Shown: one piece after another, positions 35,820-44,963 of the stretch
Position numbering within the stretch: the stretch's first letter is position 1
How the letters are laid out: each line of letters opens with the position of its first letter
NCBI RefSeq assembly: GCF_000225525.1
Contig: NZ_AGBF01000005.1
Span: 1 to 64,000, forward strand
DNA length: 64,000 nt
Direction of reading: 5' to 3'
Source of the DNA: Streptomyces zinciresistens K42
GTDB taxonomy: Bacteria; Actinomycetota; Actinomycetes; Streptomycetales; Streptomycetaceae
Position numbers and translations under genes: made by a program
Notes under the pieces: model-generated
Told to the model about the DNA's origin: nothing
What the model saw: only the letters and a program-made list of their open reading frames with translations
Databases searched by the model: none

Positions 35820-37031
35820 TCAGCGGTCCCGCGGGGCGAACAGGGCGTCCTGGGCCGTGTCGCGGGCCGTCAGGAGGGCGCCGCGCAGAACGGCCTCGCC
35901 GCCCAGGGCGCCCGCCCGCACCGTGGTGGGCAGCGGCGACATCCGGCGCACGCGTGCCTCCACCCGCGCGGCGAGCACCGCTCCGCCGGCCCGCCCCACC
36001 TCCCCGCCGAGGACCACGCAGCCGGGGTCGAGGACGGCGACGACGGAGGCGACGCCGATCGCGAGCCGGTCCGCGAGCGCGTCGAGGAACCGCTCGGCCG
36101 CCGCGGCGGACGGTGCCCCCGGCTCCCCGGCGCGGACCACGGCGTCCGCCACGAACGCCGCCGCGGCCGGCTCGCGCACCGGGCCGCCGGGCGCGGTGAG
36201 GCCGTGCTCCGCCGCCAGGACCGCGATGCCCGCCGCCCCCGCCAGCGAGTGGAAGCCGCCCTCGCAGTCCGCCGCCGAGGGCAGCCCGGGGGTCCCGGGG
36301 ACCGGCAGGAACCCGATCTCGCCGGTGCCGCCCGAGGCGCCGCGGCGCAGTGCGCCGTCCAGGACCACGGCGGCACCGGTGCCGTGGCCCAGCCAGAGCA
36401 GGACGAACGTGTCCCGGTCGCGGGCCGCCCCCTCGCGCTGCTCCGCGAGGGCCGCGAGGTTGGTCTCGTTCTCGACGGTGACGCGGGTCAGCGGGAGCCG
36501 TTCCTGCAGGGCCGCCACCAGCCGGCGGTGCCACGCGGGCAGCCCCGTGGAGACGCGCAGCTCGCCGCTGGCCGGGTCGATCAGGCCCGGGGCGCCGATC
36601 CCGACGGTGTGGAGCCGGTCGGCGCCCGCCTCCTTGACGGCCCGCTCCACCAGCGACACCGCCTGCTCCACGGCCGGGCCGGTCCCCGCGTCGCCGCGGA
36701 CGGGCGCCGCCGCCTCGGCGAGCACGGCCCCCACCAGGTCGGAGACGACCACCGCGACGCCTTCGGTGCGGATGTCGAGCGCGGCCAGATGGGCGCGGTC
36801 CGCGACGATGCCGTAGAGCCGGGCGTTCGGGCCGCGGCGCTGCTCCCCGGCCTCGCCGACCACGGCGACGAGACCCGCGTCGGTGAGACGTTCGACCAGA
36901 TCGGCGACGGTGGGCCGGGACAGGCCGGTCAGCTGCTTCAACCGTCCTGCCGTCAACGGGCCTTCCTGCTGGAGCAGGCGCAGGGCGAGCCGGTCGTTGA
37001 TGGCCCGTGCGGTGCTCGGGGATGCGGGCAT
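35820..37031 (-). CDS. ROK family transcriptional regulator
   Basis: A 403-residue ROK repressor. The N-terminal winged helix (about 10-65) has LTAGRLKQLTGLSRPTVADL. The sugar-kinase-like ROK domain follows, with IGIGAPGLIDPASGELRVST, ENETNLAALAEQ and LWLGHGTGAAVVLDG. The zinc-binding Cys/His cluster of many ROK proteins (CxCGxxGC) is largely missing; only PSAADCEGGFHSLAG remains near its place. Such proteins repress sugar genes and respond to sugars. It is divergent from an MFS gene with a CTATCAGG palindrome between, so it probably controls both. Confidence 0.93.
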   Translation of the reverse strand: MPASPSTARAINDRLALRLLQQEGPLTAGRLKQLTGLSRPTVADLVERLTDAGLVAVVGEAGEQRRGPNARLYGIVADRAHLAALDIRTEGVAVVVSDLVGAVLAEAAAPVRGDAGTGPAVEQAVSLVERAVKEAGADRLHTVGIGAPGLIDPASGELRVSTGLPAWHRRLVAALQERLPLTRVTVENETNLAALAEQREGAARDRDTFVLLWLGHGTGAAVVLDGALRRGASGGTGEIGFLPVPGTPGLPSAADCEGGFHSLAGAAGIAVLAAEHGLTAPGGPVREPAAAAFVADAVVRAGEPGAPSAAAAERFLDALADRLAIGVASVVAVLDPGCVVLGGEVGRAGGAVLAARVEARVRRMSPLPTTVRAGALGGEAVLRGALLTARDTAQDALFAPRDR

Positions 37032-37111
37032 GCCGGGATCCTTCCAGATCGGCGGGGCCGCGCGGCCGGCGGACGGCAGGGCCCTCGGGCGGCGGCCGGG
37101 ATGCCCTCTAT

Positions 37112-37134
37112 CTATCAGGCAGGGTTCCTGATAG
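37112..37134. promoter_or_regulatory. Palindromic operator between ROK and MFS genes
   Basis: CTATCAGG (37112-37119) and CCTGATAG (37127-37134) are perfect inverted 8-base arms around a seven-base centre. The position, midway between divergent starts, and the AT-rich arms suit a ROK operator. The site also contains a likely -10 (GATAGT) for the MFS gene. Confidence 0.75.
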
Positions 37135-37180
37135 TTTACGCGCGGATCAGGCACGGGCAAGGGCCGGGAGGGGTCGCGGA

Positions 37181-38392
37181 ATGAGTGGGACGGTCTACGA
37201 CCTGCGCGAAGTCAGACGCGCCCGCTATGCCGTGGGCGCCGTCTTCGCCGTCCACGGAGCCGTCACGGGGTCGTTCGCGACCCGGGTGCCGTGGATCCAG
37301 GACCATGCCGGGGTGAGCGCCGGCCAACTGGGCCTCGCCCTGGCCTTCCCCGCCCTCGGCGCCTCCCTGGCGATGCCGCTGGCGGGCCGCATCAGCCACC
37401 GCTTCGGCGCACGCAACGCGCTGCGCGGACTGATCACCCTGTGGACCCTCTCGCTGATCCTTCCCTCGCTCGCGCCCAATCTGGCGACCCTGTGCCTCGC
37501 GCTGTTCACGTACGGCGCCACGGCGGGCATGTCGGACGTCGCGATGAACGCCCTCGGCGTCGAGGTGGAGGCCAGGCTCGACCGGTCGATCATGTCGGGC
37601 CTGCACGGCATGTGGAGCGTAGGCGCCCTGATCGGCTCGGCGGCCGGCACGGTCGCGGCCCAGCTGGGCTCCGACGCCCGCCTGCACCACGCGCTCGCGG
37701 CCGCCGTGCTCACCCTGCTCGGCCTGGCGGCCTGCCGCTGGGTGCTCGACCTCCAGCCGGCCGAGGACGAGGAGCCGCCGCCCCGGTTCGCGCTGCCGCC
37801 GAAGTCGGCCCTGCTCATCGGCGCGGTCGGATTCTTCGCGGTCTTCGCGGAGGGCGCGAGCCTGGACTGGTCGGCGGTGTACCTGCGCGACCGGCTCGGC
37901 GCCTCGCCCGGACTGGCCGCGGCCTGCACGACCGCCTTCACCCTCACCATGGCGCTCGCCCGGCTCGCCGGCGACCGGGTGATCGACCGCTACGGCGCCG
38001 TGCGCACGGTCCGCTTCGGCGGCGTCCTCGCCACGGCCGGCGGTCTGACCGTGGTCCTCGCGGACCGGCCGGTCCTGACGATGACCGGGTTCGCCCTGAT
38101 GGGGCTGGGCATCGCGGTGGTCGTGCCGCTGTGCTTCGCCGCCGCCGGGCACAGCGGGCCCAACCCCTCGCTGGCGATCGCGGGCGTCGCGACGATCACG
38201 TACACCTCCGGTCTCGTCGCCCCCGGGGCGATCGGCGGAATCGCCCAGGCGACCAGTCTGACGGTGTCGTTCGCCCTGGTCACCCTGTTGTCCGCCGGGC
38301 TCGTCGTGTTCGCCCGGGTGCTGCGGGCCGGTGACCGGGAGCGCCCGAAGGTCAGCCTCCCGGGCGCAGCAGTTCCCGGCCCACGGCCCTGA
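37181..38392 (+). CDS. MFS transporter (YbjJ/FucP-like)
   Basis: A 403-residue, 12-helix transporter. The N-terminal YAVGAVFAVHGAVTGSFATR, the AGRISHRFGARNALRG loop between helices 2 and 3, and the mid-protein linker LQPAEDEEPPPRFALPPKSA are typical of the YbjJ-like branch. Substrate unknown; the divergent ROK regulator suggests a sugar or sugar derivative. The ATG follows GGGAGGGG. Its last 41 bases overlap the 3' end of the convergent thioesterase gene. Confidence 0.92.
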   Translation: MSGTVYDLREVRRARYAVGAVFAVHGAVTGSFATRVPWIQDHAGVSAGQLGLALAFPALGASLAMPLAGRISHRFGARNALRGLITLWTLSLILPSLAPNLATLCLALFTYGATAGMSDVAMNALGVEVEARLDRSIMSGLHGMWSVGALIGSAAGTVAAQLGSDARLHHALAAAVLTLLGLAACRWVLDLQPAEDEEPPPRFALPPKSALLIGAVGFFAVFAEGASLDWSAVYLRDRLGASPGLAAACTTAFTLTMALARLAGDRVIDRYGAVRTVRFGGVLATAGGLTVVLADRPVLTMTGFALMGLGIAVVVPLCFAAAGHSGPNPSLAIAGVATITYTSGLVAPGAIGGIAQATSLTVSFALVTLLSAGLVVFARVLRAGDRERPKVSLPGAAVPGPRP

Positions 38393-38810
38393 AGCGCTCG
38401 CTCCACGGCGCCGGGCGCAGCGTCCGGGCGTCCAGCCGGACCAGCACCCGGTGGCCGCGGGCGTAGGTCGTGGCGCCGTCGGCCGAGCAGAAGCGGAAGC
38501 CGTAGGTCAGGCCGGTGGTGCCGAGCCGCTCCAGCCACAGGTGGACGGCGTAGGCGCCGGTCCTGGTGACCGGGGCCTCATGGCTGACGTGCAGTTCCCT
38601 GACCGCGTTGCAGGCGTCGCCCGCGGCCTCCCAGTCGCCCTCGAAGGCGAAGCCGTGCCGCTGCCACAGCTCGGTCCAGGCGCGCTCGACCAGCAGCGGG
38701 TAGCGGGCGTTGTGCAGCAGGCCGAGCGCGTCCAGGTCGTCGAAGTGGACGGTGACGGGGACGAGCCGGCCGTGGGAGAGGGCGGGGGCGATCGGGGCTT
38801 CGGCGGTCAC
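38352..38810 (-). CDS. Hotdog-fold acyl-CoA thioesterase
   Basis: A 152-residue 4HBT-type thioesterase. The opening VPVTVHFDDLDALGLLHNAR is the signature of the YbgC/4-hydroxybenzoyl-CoA branch (the Asp of DALGLLHN is catalytic), followed by YPLLVERAWTELWQRHGFAF. It would hydrolyse an acyl-CoA thioester; substrate unknown. Convergent with and overlapping the MFS gene by 41 bases at the 3' ends. Confidence 0.92.
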   Translation of the reverse strand: MTAEAPIAPALSHGRLVPVTVHFDDLDALGLLHNARYPLLVERAWTELWQRHGFAFEGDWEAAGDACNAVRELHVSHEAPVTRTGAYAVHLWLERLGTTGLTYGFRFCSADGATTYARGHRVLVRLDARTLRPAPWSERFRAVGRELLRPGG

Positions 38811-38954
38811 GTGCGGGACTCCTGGGACGTACGGGATGACCCCCTCATCCTAAGCGGACGCTCAGCCGCGCAGATCAGCCCGGGTCGGCGGCGCCCCGCG
38901 CGTCCCCGACAATGGTCCGGACACCCACCCGTACGACGAAAGCGAAATCGCACC

Positions 38955-40403
38955 ATGGATCTCGGCGTCCGCTGGAAACTGCACGGCGGCGACGGCCGGA
39001 CACCGGCTCCCGGAGCGGTCGTCCGGCCGGACGAACGGCTCACCTGGCCCCGCACCGTCGGACTGGGCGCGCAGCACGTGGTGGCCATGTTCGGCGCCTC
39101 GTTCGTGGCGCCGGTGCTGATGGGGCTCGACCCCAATCTCGCGATCATGATGTCGGGCGTCGCGACGATCATCTTCCTGCTGGCCACGCGCGGGCGGGTG
39201 CCCAGCTACCTGGGCTGCTCCCTGTCGTTCGTCGGGGTCGCCGCGGTCATCCGGGCCGACGGCGGCACGAGCGCGACCGTCACCGGCGCCGTCCTGGTCG
39301 TCGGGGTCGCGCTGTTCCTCGTGGGGCTCGCCGTGCGGCGCTTCGGGGCGCGGATCATCCACGCCTCGATGCCGCCGGTCGTCACGGGCGCGGTGGTGAT
39401 GCTGATCGGCTTCAACCTCGCCCCGGTGACGGCCTCCACCTACTGGCCGCAGGACCAGTGGACGGCGCTGCTGGTGATGCTGTTCACCGGTCTGGCCGTG
39501 GTCTGCCTGCGCGGCTTCTGGTCCCGGATCGCGATCTTCCTGGGCCTGGTCTTCGGCTACGCGGTCTCCTGGGTCTTCGACCGGGTCTTCGGCCGCATCA
39601 ACGCCGCCGACGCGAGCGGCAAGGTCACCGACCACTGGCGGCTCGACCTCTCCGGCGTCGGCAGGGCCGACTGGATCGGCCTGCCCGACCTGCACGGCCC
39701 GTCCTTCGAGTGGTCGGCGATCCTGGTGGCCCTGCCCGTGGTGATCGCGCTCGTCGCCGAGAACGCCGGGCACGTCAAGGCGGTCGGCGAGATGACCGGT
39801 GACGACCTCGACGACAAGCTGGGCACCGCGATCTCCGCCGACGGCGCCGCCTCGGTGCTCTCCACCGCGGTGGGCGGCCCGCCCAACACCACCTACTCCG
39901 AGAACATCGGCGTGATGGCCGCGACCCGCGTCTACTCCACGGCCGCCTACTGGGCCGCCGCGGGCTTCGCGCTGCTCTTCGGGGTGTCCCCCAAGTTCGG
40001 CGCGGTCGTGGCCGCCGTCCCGGGCGGCGTCCTCGGCGGCATCACCGTCATCCTGTACGGCATGATCGGCCTGCTCGGCGCGCAGATCTGGATCAACGCC
40101 GGGGTGGACCTGCGCAATCCGCTGAACCTGGTGCCGGCGGCGGCGGGCATCATCATCGGCGTCGGCGACGTCACCATCGAGTTCACCGACACCTTCCAGC
40201 TCAGCGGCATCGCCCTCGGCACCCTGGTGGTGATCACCGGCTACCACGCGCTGCGGGCGTTCGCCCCGGCCCACCTCAAGACCCAGGAGCCCCTGCTCGA
40301 CGAGGGCACCTCCTCCTACGACGACCAGGGCGACGACCAGAGCGGCGACCAGGGCGGCGGCGAGGCGGGCGGCGAGGGCGGGGTCCGGCGCGCCGGGTCG
40401 TAG
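38955..40403 (+). CDS. Uracil/xanthine permease (NCS2)
   Basis: A 482-residue nucleobase:cation symporter-2 with about 14 membrane segments. Landmarks: QHVVAMFGASFVAPVLMGLD, the substrate-binding ALVAENAGHVKAVGEMTG, AVGGPPNTTYSENIGVMAAT and GGITVILYGMIGLLGAQIWI. These are close to the UraA branch, so uracil import is likely. The C-terminal tail is unusual: an Asp/Gly/Gln-rich hydrophilic run after about residue 450. The start is the ATG giving MDLGVRWKLHGG. Transcribed alone. Confidence 0.93.
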   Translation: MDLGVRWKLHGGDGRTPAPGAVVRPDERLTWPRTVGLGAQHVVAMFGASFVAPVLMGLDPNLAIMMSGVATIIFLLATRGRVPSYLGCSLSFVGVAAVIRADGGTSATVTGAVLVVGVALFLVGLAVRRFGARIIHASMPPVVTGAVVMLIGFNLAPVTASTYWPQDQWTALLVMLFTGLAVVCLRGFWSRIAIFLGLVFGYAVSWVFDRVFGRINAADASGKVTDHWRLDLSGVGRADWIGLPDLHGPSFEWSAILVALPVVIALVAENAGHVKAVGEMTGDDLDDKLGTAISADGAASVLSTAVGGPPNTTYSENIGVMAATRVYSTAAYWAAAGFALLFGVSPKFGAVVAAVPGGVLGGITVILYGMIGLLGAQIWINAGVDLRNPLNLVPAAAGIIIGVGDVTIEFTDTFQLSGIALGTLVVITGYHALRAFAPAHLKTQEPLLDEGTSSYDDQGDDQSGDQGGGEAGGEGGVRRAGS

Positions 40404-40516
40404 GCGGCGTGACGCGCGGGCGGGCGCCGGGCCCGCCCTGCCGCGCGTTCCCCCGTTCCGGGGAAGCGCCCGGCCCGGCGGCACCGCGGCCGGGCCGGAG
40501 CTGCGAATCTGCCCCC

Positions 40517-41203
40517 ATGGCGCGATGCGAGCAACTCACCACACCCGTGGACGCGGTCCTCTCCCGTATGCGCGCCCTGGACGCGGCGCTCCCCGTGCGT
40601 GACGGGCTCGCGGTCTTCAACCGCGTCTACCTCACCGTCACCGAGGCGGTCGACCGGCACATCGACGCCGGCCGGTTCCCCGACACCCGCGCGGCGGTCA
40701 CGCTGGACGTGCGGTTCGCCGAGCGGTATCTGACGGCGGTCGCGCTGGCCGAGGAAGGGCGCCGCCCCCCGGCCTGCTGGCGGCCGCTGTTCCAGATGCG
40801 CCGCCATCCCGGCGTGCGGCCCCTGCAGTTCGCGCTTGCGGGCATCAACGCCCACATCGGCCACGATCTGGCGCTCGCCGTGGTGGACGCCTGCCGCAGC
40901 CTCGGCTGCGAACCGGCCGAGCTGGAGGACGAGTTCGACCGGGTGGGCGATGTCCTCGTCTCGCTGGAGGAGCGGGTCCGCGAGGAGCTGATGCCCGGTC
41001 CCGACCTGCTCCAGATCGCCGACCCGCTCACCCATCTGCTCGGCTCCTGGAGCCTGGACCGGGCCCGGGAGGCCACCTGGGCGGCGGCGCGGGCGCTGTG
41101 GGCGCTGCGCGGACTGCCGGACCTCGCGGGGGAGTTCACCGACCGGCTGGACGCGGCCGTGGGGTTCGCGGGGCGGATGCTGCTCACGCCGCTGCCGGAC
41201 TGA
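40517..41203 (+). CDS. DUF5995 family protein
   Basis: A 228-residue helical protein. RMRALDAALPVRDGLAVFNR and YLTVTEAVDRHI come first, then the family hallmark FALAGINAHIGHDLALAVVD and a later DLLQIADPLTHLLGSWSLDR. Conserved His residues (NAHIGHD) could bind a metal. Function unknown. The ATG at 40517 (MARCEQLTTP) is preferred to an upstream start in Pro-rich filler. It lies 113 bases after the permease, possibly in the same transcript. Confidence 0.85.
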   Translation: MARCEQLTTPVDAVLSRMRALDAALPVRDGLAVFNRVYLTVTEAVDRHIDAGRFPDTRAAVTLDVRFAERYLTAVALAEEGRRPPACWRPLFQMRRHPGVRPLQFALAGINAHIGHDLALAVVDACRSLGCEPAELEDEFDRVGDVLVSLEERVREELMPGPDLLQIADPLTHLLGSWSLDRAREATWAAARALWALRGLPDLAGEFTDRLDAAVGFAGRMLLTPLPD

Positions 41204-41282
41204 GCCCGCTCCGACTGGCGCATCCCGGCAGCCGCAGTACGTTGGCCGGTGGGGGTCCGCCCATCGCGAAGGAGCACGCAGC

Positions 41283-42212
41283 ATGGCCATCCGTCTCGGA
41301 CTCGGACTCCCCCAGCTCCGCCAGTACGACCTCGCCCGCGACGTGACGGACGTGGCCCGTACCGCCGAGGAGATCGGCTACGACAGCCTGTGGGTGTACG
41401 AGCGGGTCCTCGTCCCCGAGGCCCCCGTCCAGGGCCTGTACGGCGTCCCCGGCCTGCCCTGGCCCGACTGGTACCGCGGGATGGCCCATCCGCTGGTGAC
41501 GCTTACGCTGGCCGCCGCCGTCACCGACCGGGTGCGGCTGGGCTCGGGCATCCTGGTCGCGCCGCTGCACGGGCCGGTCCAGCTCGCCAAGGCGCTGGCC
41601 TCGCTGGACGCGGCGAGCGGCGGCCGGGTGGTCGCCGGCCTGGGCACGGGCTGGTCCACCGACGAGTTCGCCGCCGCGGCCGTGCGGCCCGTCCGGGAGC
41701 GCGGGCAGGCGCTGGACGAGACGATCGACGTCTGCCGCGCGGTGTGGGGACCGGACCCGGTGTCGTTCGAGGGGCCGACCGCCACGATCTCCGCGGCGGC
41801 GGTCGGGCCCAAGCCCGCGCGGCCGATCCCGGTCCTGGTGGCGGCCGGCGCCGGGCAGGCGCTCGGCCGGGTCGTGGACCGCGGGGACGGCTGGCTCCCC
41901 GTCGCGATGGGCGCCCGCGCGTACGCGGACGCCTGGGACCGGCTCCGGGAACTCGCCGCCGAGCGCGGCCGCACCCGGCCCATCGAGCGCGTGCCGCGGG
42001 TGAACGCCGCATACACGGCGAAGCCCTACGACGGCGACGACCGGCAGCCCTTCCAGGGCAGCGCCGACCAGATCGTGGCGGACCTCGCGGAGCACGCCGA
42101 GGTCGGCATGGAAGAGGTCCTGCTGGATCTGCAGACCACGCTGCGCGACGCGCAGGAGCTCAAGGACGTCGCCGCGGAGGTGCACGCGAAGGTGCGGGCC
42201 GCCGGGCTGTGA
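41283..42212 (+). CDS. LLM class F420-dependent oxidoreductase
   Basis: A 309-residue luciferase-like TIM barrel enzyme. Characteristic strands: IRLGLGLPQLRQ, ARTAEEIGYDSLWVYERV, VRLGSGILVAPLHGPVQLAK, GRVVAGLGTGWSTDEF and IPVLVAAGAGQALGRVVDRG. The family in actinomycetes mostly uses coenzyme F420; the substrate is not predictable. The ATG follows AAGGAG (strong). Its stop is seven bases from the stop of the convergent amine oxidase gene. Confidence 0.92.
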   Translation: MAIRLGLGLPQLRQYDLARDVTDVARTAEEIGYDSLWVYERVLVPEAPVQGLYGVPGLPWPDWYRGMAHPLVTLTLAAAVTDRVRLGSGILVAPLHGPVQLAKALASLDAASGGRVVAGLGTGWSTDEFAAAAVRPVRERGQALDETIDVCRAVWGPDPVSFEGPTATISAAAVGPKPARPIPVLVAAGAGQALGRVVDRGDGWLPVAMGARAYADAWDRLRELAAERGRTRPIERVPRVNAAYTAKPYDGDDRQPFQGSADQIVADLAEHAEVGMEEVLLDLQTTLRDAQELKDVAAEVHAKVRAAGL

Positions 42213-42219
42213 GGCGGGC

Positions 42220-43923
42220 TCAGTCCTCGGGGAGTTCGACCGGGGCGATCTCGTCGTACACGTCGCCCGGACCCGGGTTGGCCGCGTCCGTCTCCCCGCC
42301 GAAGTGGCGCATGACGCCCCAGACCGCGTTCAGCGCGGTCTGCACGGCGCCCTCGGCCCAGCCGGCCGTCCAGGAGACGTCGTCCCCGGCGAGGAAGACG
42401 CCCCGCTTGTCCTCGGGCAGCCGGTCCTGCATGAAGTGCGTGAACAGGCGCCGCTGGTAGCGGTAGTGGCCGGGCAGGTTGGCCTTGAACGCGCCCATGA
42501 AGTAGGGCTCGTCCTCCCAGGAGACGGTCACCGGGTTGCCGATGACGTGCTTCCTGATGTCGACCTTCGGATAGATCTCGCCGAGCGACTTCAGCATGAC
42601 CTCCATCCGCTCGTGCGCGGACAGCGGCAGCCACTTCAGGCTGTCGTCGCACCAGGTGTAGGACAGGCAGATGACGGCCGGCCGGTCCGGGCCGTCGTCC
42701 AGGAGATAGGTCCCGCGGGTCATCCGGTCGGTGAGCGTCATCGACATGACGTCCCGGCCCGTCTCCTCGTCCTTGTCGAGCCAGAACGGCCGGTCGACGG
42801 GCACGAACAGCTTCGAGGACTCCATGTAGTGGGTGCGCTCGATGGCCGTCCAGTGGTCGATCGGGAACAGCGAGTCGTCGCAGGCGATCTTCGACAGCAG
42901 CATCCAGGACTGGGCCGTGAAGACGGCCGCCCGGTAGGTGCGGATGTCTCCGTTCGCGTCGGTCACCGTGATCCGGTTGCCCGCGGTGCGGTGCAGCCGG
43001 GTGACGGCCGGGCGCGGCGCGCGGCCGTCGTGCAGCGAGGCCAGCGAGGTGCCGTGGGGCCAGTGGACGATCTTGCCCGGCTCGCGCTCCCACAGGCGCA
43101 GCGGCAGTTGCTGGGAGCCGCCGACGATGCCGCGGTGGTGGTCGTCGGCCTCGGTGTAGACGACGCGCAGGATCTCCAGGATGGAGTTCGGGAAGTCGGT
43201 GTCCCAGCCGCCGGTGCCGAAGCCGACCTGGCCGAAGATCTCACGGTGCCGGAAGGACCTGAACGCCTCGGAGTCGCAGAGGAAGCCGTAGAAGGTCTGG
43301 TTGTCGAGCCTGTCGACCAGCCTCGCCCAGATCTCGCGGATGCGCGGCACGTCCCGCTCGCGCAGGGCGCGGTTCATGGCGGAGAAGTCGGCGCCCTCTT
43401 CGAGGCACCTGTTCCAGGCGTCGGCGACGTCCCGGTAGACCTGCGGCAGGTCCTCGGCCGTCTCCGCGTAGTGCGACTCGCCCTTGAGGTCGACGACCGT
43501 CGAGGGCGTCGCCTCCGCGAGGGGGTTGGGGAAGGGCCTCGTGCGCAGTCCGACCAGGTCGATGTAGTGCTGGAGGGCGGTGGACGACGGCGGGAAGCGC
43601 ATCGCGCCCATCTCGGCGCTCAGGCCCTCGGTGCCGGGGCCGTCGAAGCCGACGGTACGCAGCCGGCCGCCGATCTCGTCGGCCTCGTAGACGACCGGCC
43701 TGAGGCCCATCTTCATGAGCTCGTAGGCGGCGATGACGCCGGACAGGCCGCCGCCCACGACGGCGACCTCGGCGCCGTGCTCGGTGGCGGGTATCTGGCC
43801 GAGCCCCGCCGGGTGGGCGAGGAAGTCGTCGTAGGCGTACGGGAAGTCCGGACCGAACATGGTGATCGGCGGCAACTGCTGCTCGTCGGTGTGCTCGACG
43901 GCGTTGGGCACCATGGACGTCAT
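42220..43923 (-). CDS. Flavin amine oxidase, L-lysine 2-monooxygenase-like
   Basis: A 567-residue FAD enzyme. After PITMFGPDFPYAYDDFLAHP (residues 19-38) comes the dinucleotide motif VAVVGGGLSGVIAAYELM (53-70) and YEADEIGGRLR (79-89). The C-terminus has GVFLAGDDVSWTAGWAEGAV, the FAD-contacting end, and HFGGETDAANPGPGDVYDEI. As I recall it, this matches Pseudomonas DavB, lysine 2-monooxygenase, nearly block by block, including the N-terminal GPDFP motif. The reaction is oxidative decarboxylation of an amino acid to an amide (lysine to 5-aminovaleramide). Trp or Phe 2-monooxygenase activity is the main alternative. A matching amidase gene lies directly upstream. Confidence 0.85.
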   Translation of the reverse strand: MTSMVPNAVEHTDEQQLPPITMFGPDFPYAYDDFLAHPAGLGQIPATEHGAEVAVVGGGLSGVIAAYELMKMGLRPVVYEADEIGGRLRTVGFDGPGTEGLSAEMGAMRFPPSSTALQHYIDLVGLRTRPFPNPLAEATPSTVVDLKGESHYAETAEDLPQVYRDVADAWNRCLEEGADFSAMNRALRERDVPRIREIWARLVDRLDNQTFYGFLCDSEAFRSFRHREIFGQVGFGTGGWDTDFPNSILEILRVVYTEADDHHRGIVGGSQQLPLRLWEREPGKIVHWPHGTSLASLHDGRAPRPAVTRLHRTAGNRITVTDANGDIRTYRAAVFTAQSWMLLSKIACDDSLFPIDHWTAIERTHYMESSKLFVPVDRPFWLDKDEETGRDVMSMTLTDRMTRGTYLLDDGPDRPAVICLSYTWCDDSLKWLPLSAHERMEVMLKSLGEIYPKVDIRKHVIGNPVTVSWEDEPYFMGAFKANLPGHYRYQRRLFTHFMQDRLPEDKRGVFLAGDDVSWTAGWAEGAVQTALNAVWGVMRHFGGETDAANPGPGDVYDEIAPVELPED

Positions 43924-43991
43924 GGGGTGCGGACTCCTTGCGACTGCGCCAGGGGGAAACCCGGTTGGCGGGGTGGCGGGGTGGCGGGGTG

Positions 43992-44780
43992 TCAGACGAG
44001 CGACCCGTACAGACCGGGGCGGCGGTCCTTCAGATACGGGTTCGCCTCGCGGGAGGCGGCGACGAACGCGGGGTCGACGTCGGCGAGGACGAGGTCCTCC
44101 CCGCGTCCGGCACGGGCGCGGGCCACCCCGTCGGGACCGGCGAGCACGGAGAGGCCGACGAACTCGAACTCCCCTTCGCGGCCTACCCGGTTGACGTAGG
44201 CGACGTACATCTGGTTCTCGAAGGCGCGCACCGGGATCATCGACTCGGCGACGAACTGGAAGGGGTGCATCTGCGCGGTCGGGACGACCAGCAGGTCGGT
44301 GCCGGCGAGGGCGTGCGCCCGGACGTTCTCCGGGAACTCGACGTCGTAGCAGATCAGGATGCCGACGCGGACGCCGTCGAGTTCGGCCTGGACCACCTGC
44401 CGCTCGCCGGGTGTGAAGTGGTCGTGCTCGAAGCAGCCGAAGAGGTGGGTCTTGCGGTAGTTCGCGAGCCGGGCGCCGTCGGCGGAGATCAGCTGGGCGG
44501 AGTTGTACACGGTGTCGCCCGCGCGCTCCGGGTAGCCGTACAGGACGGCCAGGCCGTGCCGGGCCGCGGTGTCGGCGACGGCGTCGGCGCAGTCGCCGTC
44601 GGCGGGCTCGGCGAGCCTGCCGATCTCGTCGCCGATCGCGTACCCGGTCAGGAACATCTCCGGCGCGGCCAGCAGCCGGGCGCCCGCCGCGGCGGCCCGG
44701 CCCGCGGCCTCGTCGAGCGCCTTGAGGTTCGCGGCGGTCGAGCCGGGGCGGCCGGAGCTCTGGAGCAGGGCGGTGCGCAT
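43992..44780 (-). CDS. Nitrilase-family amidase, 5-aminopentanamidase-like
   Basis: A 262-residue C-N hydrolase. The catalytic triad is visible: E41 in AAPEMFLTGY, K110 in NYRKTHLFG and C144 in ILICYDVEFPEN. The set PEMFLTGY, YGYPER, YNSAQLI and YRKTHLF is that of DavA-type amidases, which convert 5-aminovaleramide to 5-aminovalerate. Located 68 bases upstream of the monooxygenase on the same strand, so the pair should act in sequence on lysine. The ATG follows GAGGA. Indoleacetamide or phenylacetamide hydrolysis cannot be excluded. Confidence 0.85.
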   Translation of the reverse strand: MRTALLQSSGRPGSTAANLKALDEAAGRAAAAGARLLAAPEMFLTGYAIGDEIGRLAEPADGDCADAVADTAARHGLAVLYGYPERAGDTVYNSAQLISADGARLANYRKTHLFGCFEHDHFTPGERQVVQAELDGVRVGILICYDVEFPENVRAHALAGTDLLVVPTAQMHPFQFVAESMIPVRAFENQMYVAYVNRVGREGEFEFVGLSVLAGPDGVARARAGRGEDLVLADVDPAFVAASREANPYLKDRRPGLYGSLV

Positions 44781-44963
44781 GCGGGGTCCTCGCCGGGCGG
44801 AAGGGGTGGGTGTCGGGCCCTGTAGACGGTACGGGCGCCCGGCCGGGGCGGGCAAGAAGGAGCCGTTGCGCGCGGGTGGGCGTTTCGTTGCGCCCGGTCG
44901 GGGGCGGGCGGCGATTCGTTGCGCGCGCCGGGGCGGACCGCGCCGGGGGTGGTCCGCCCGGGG

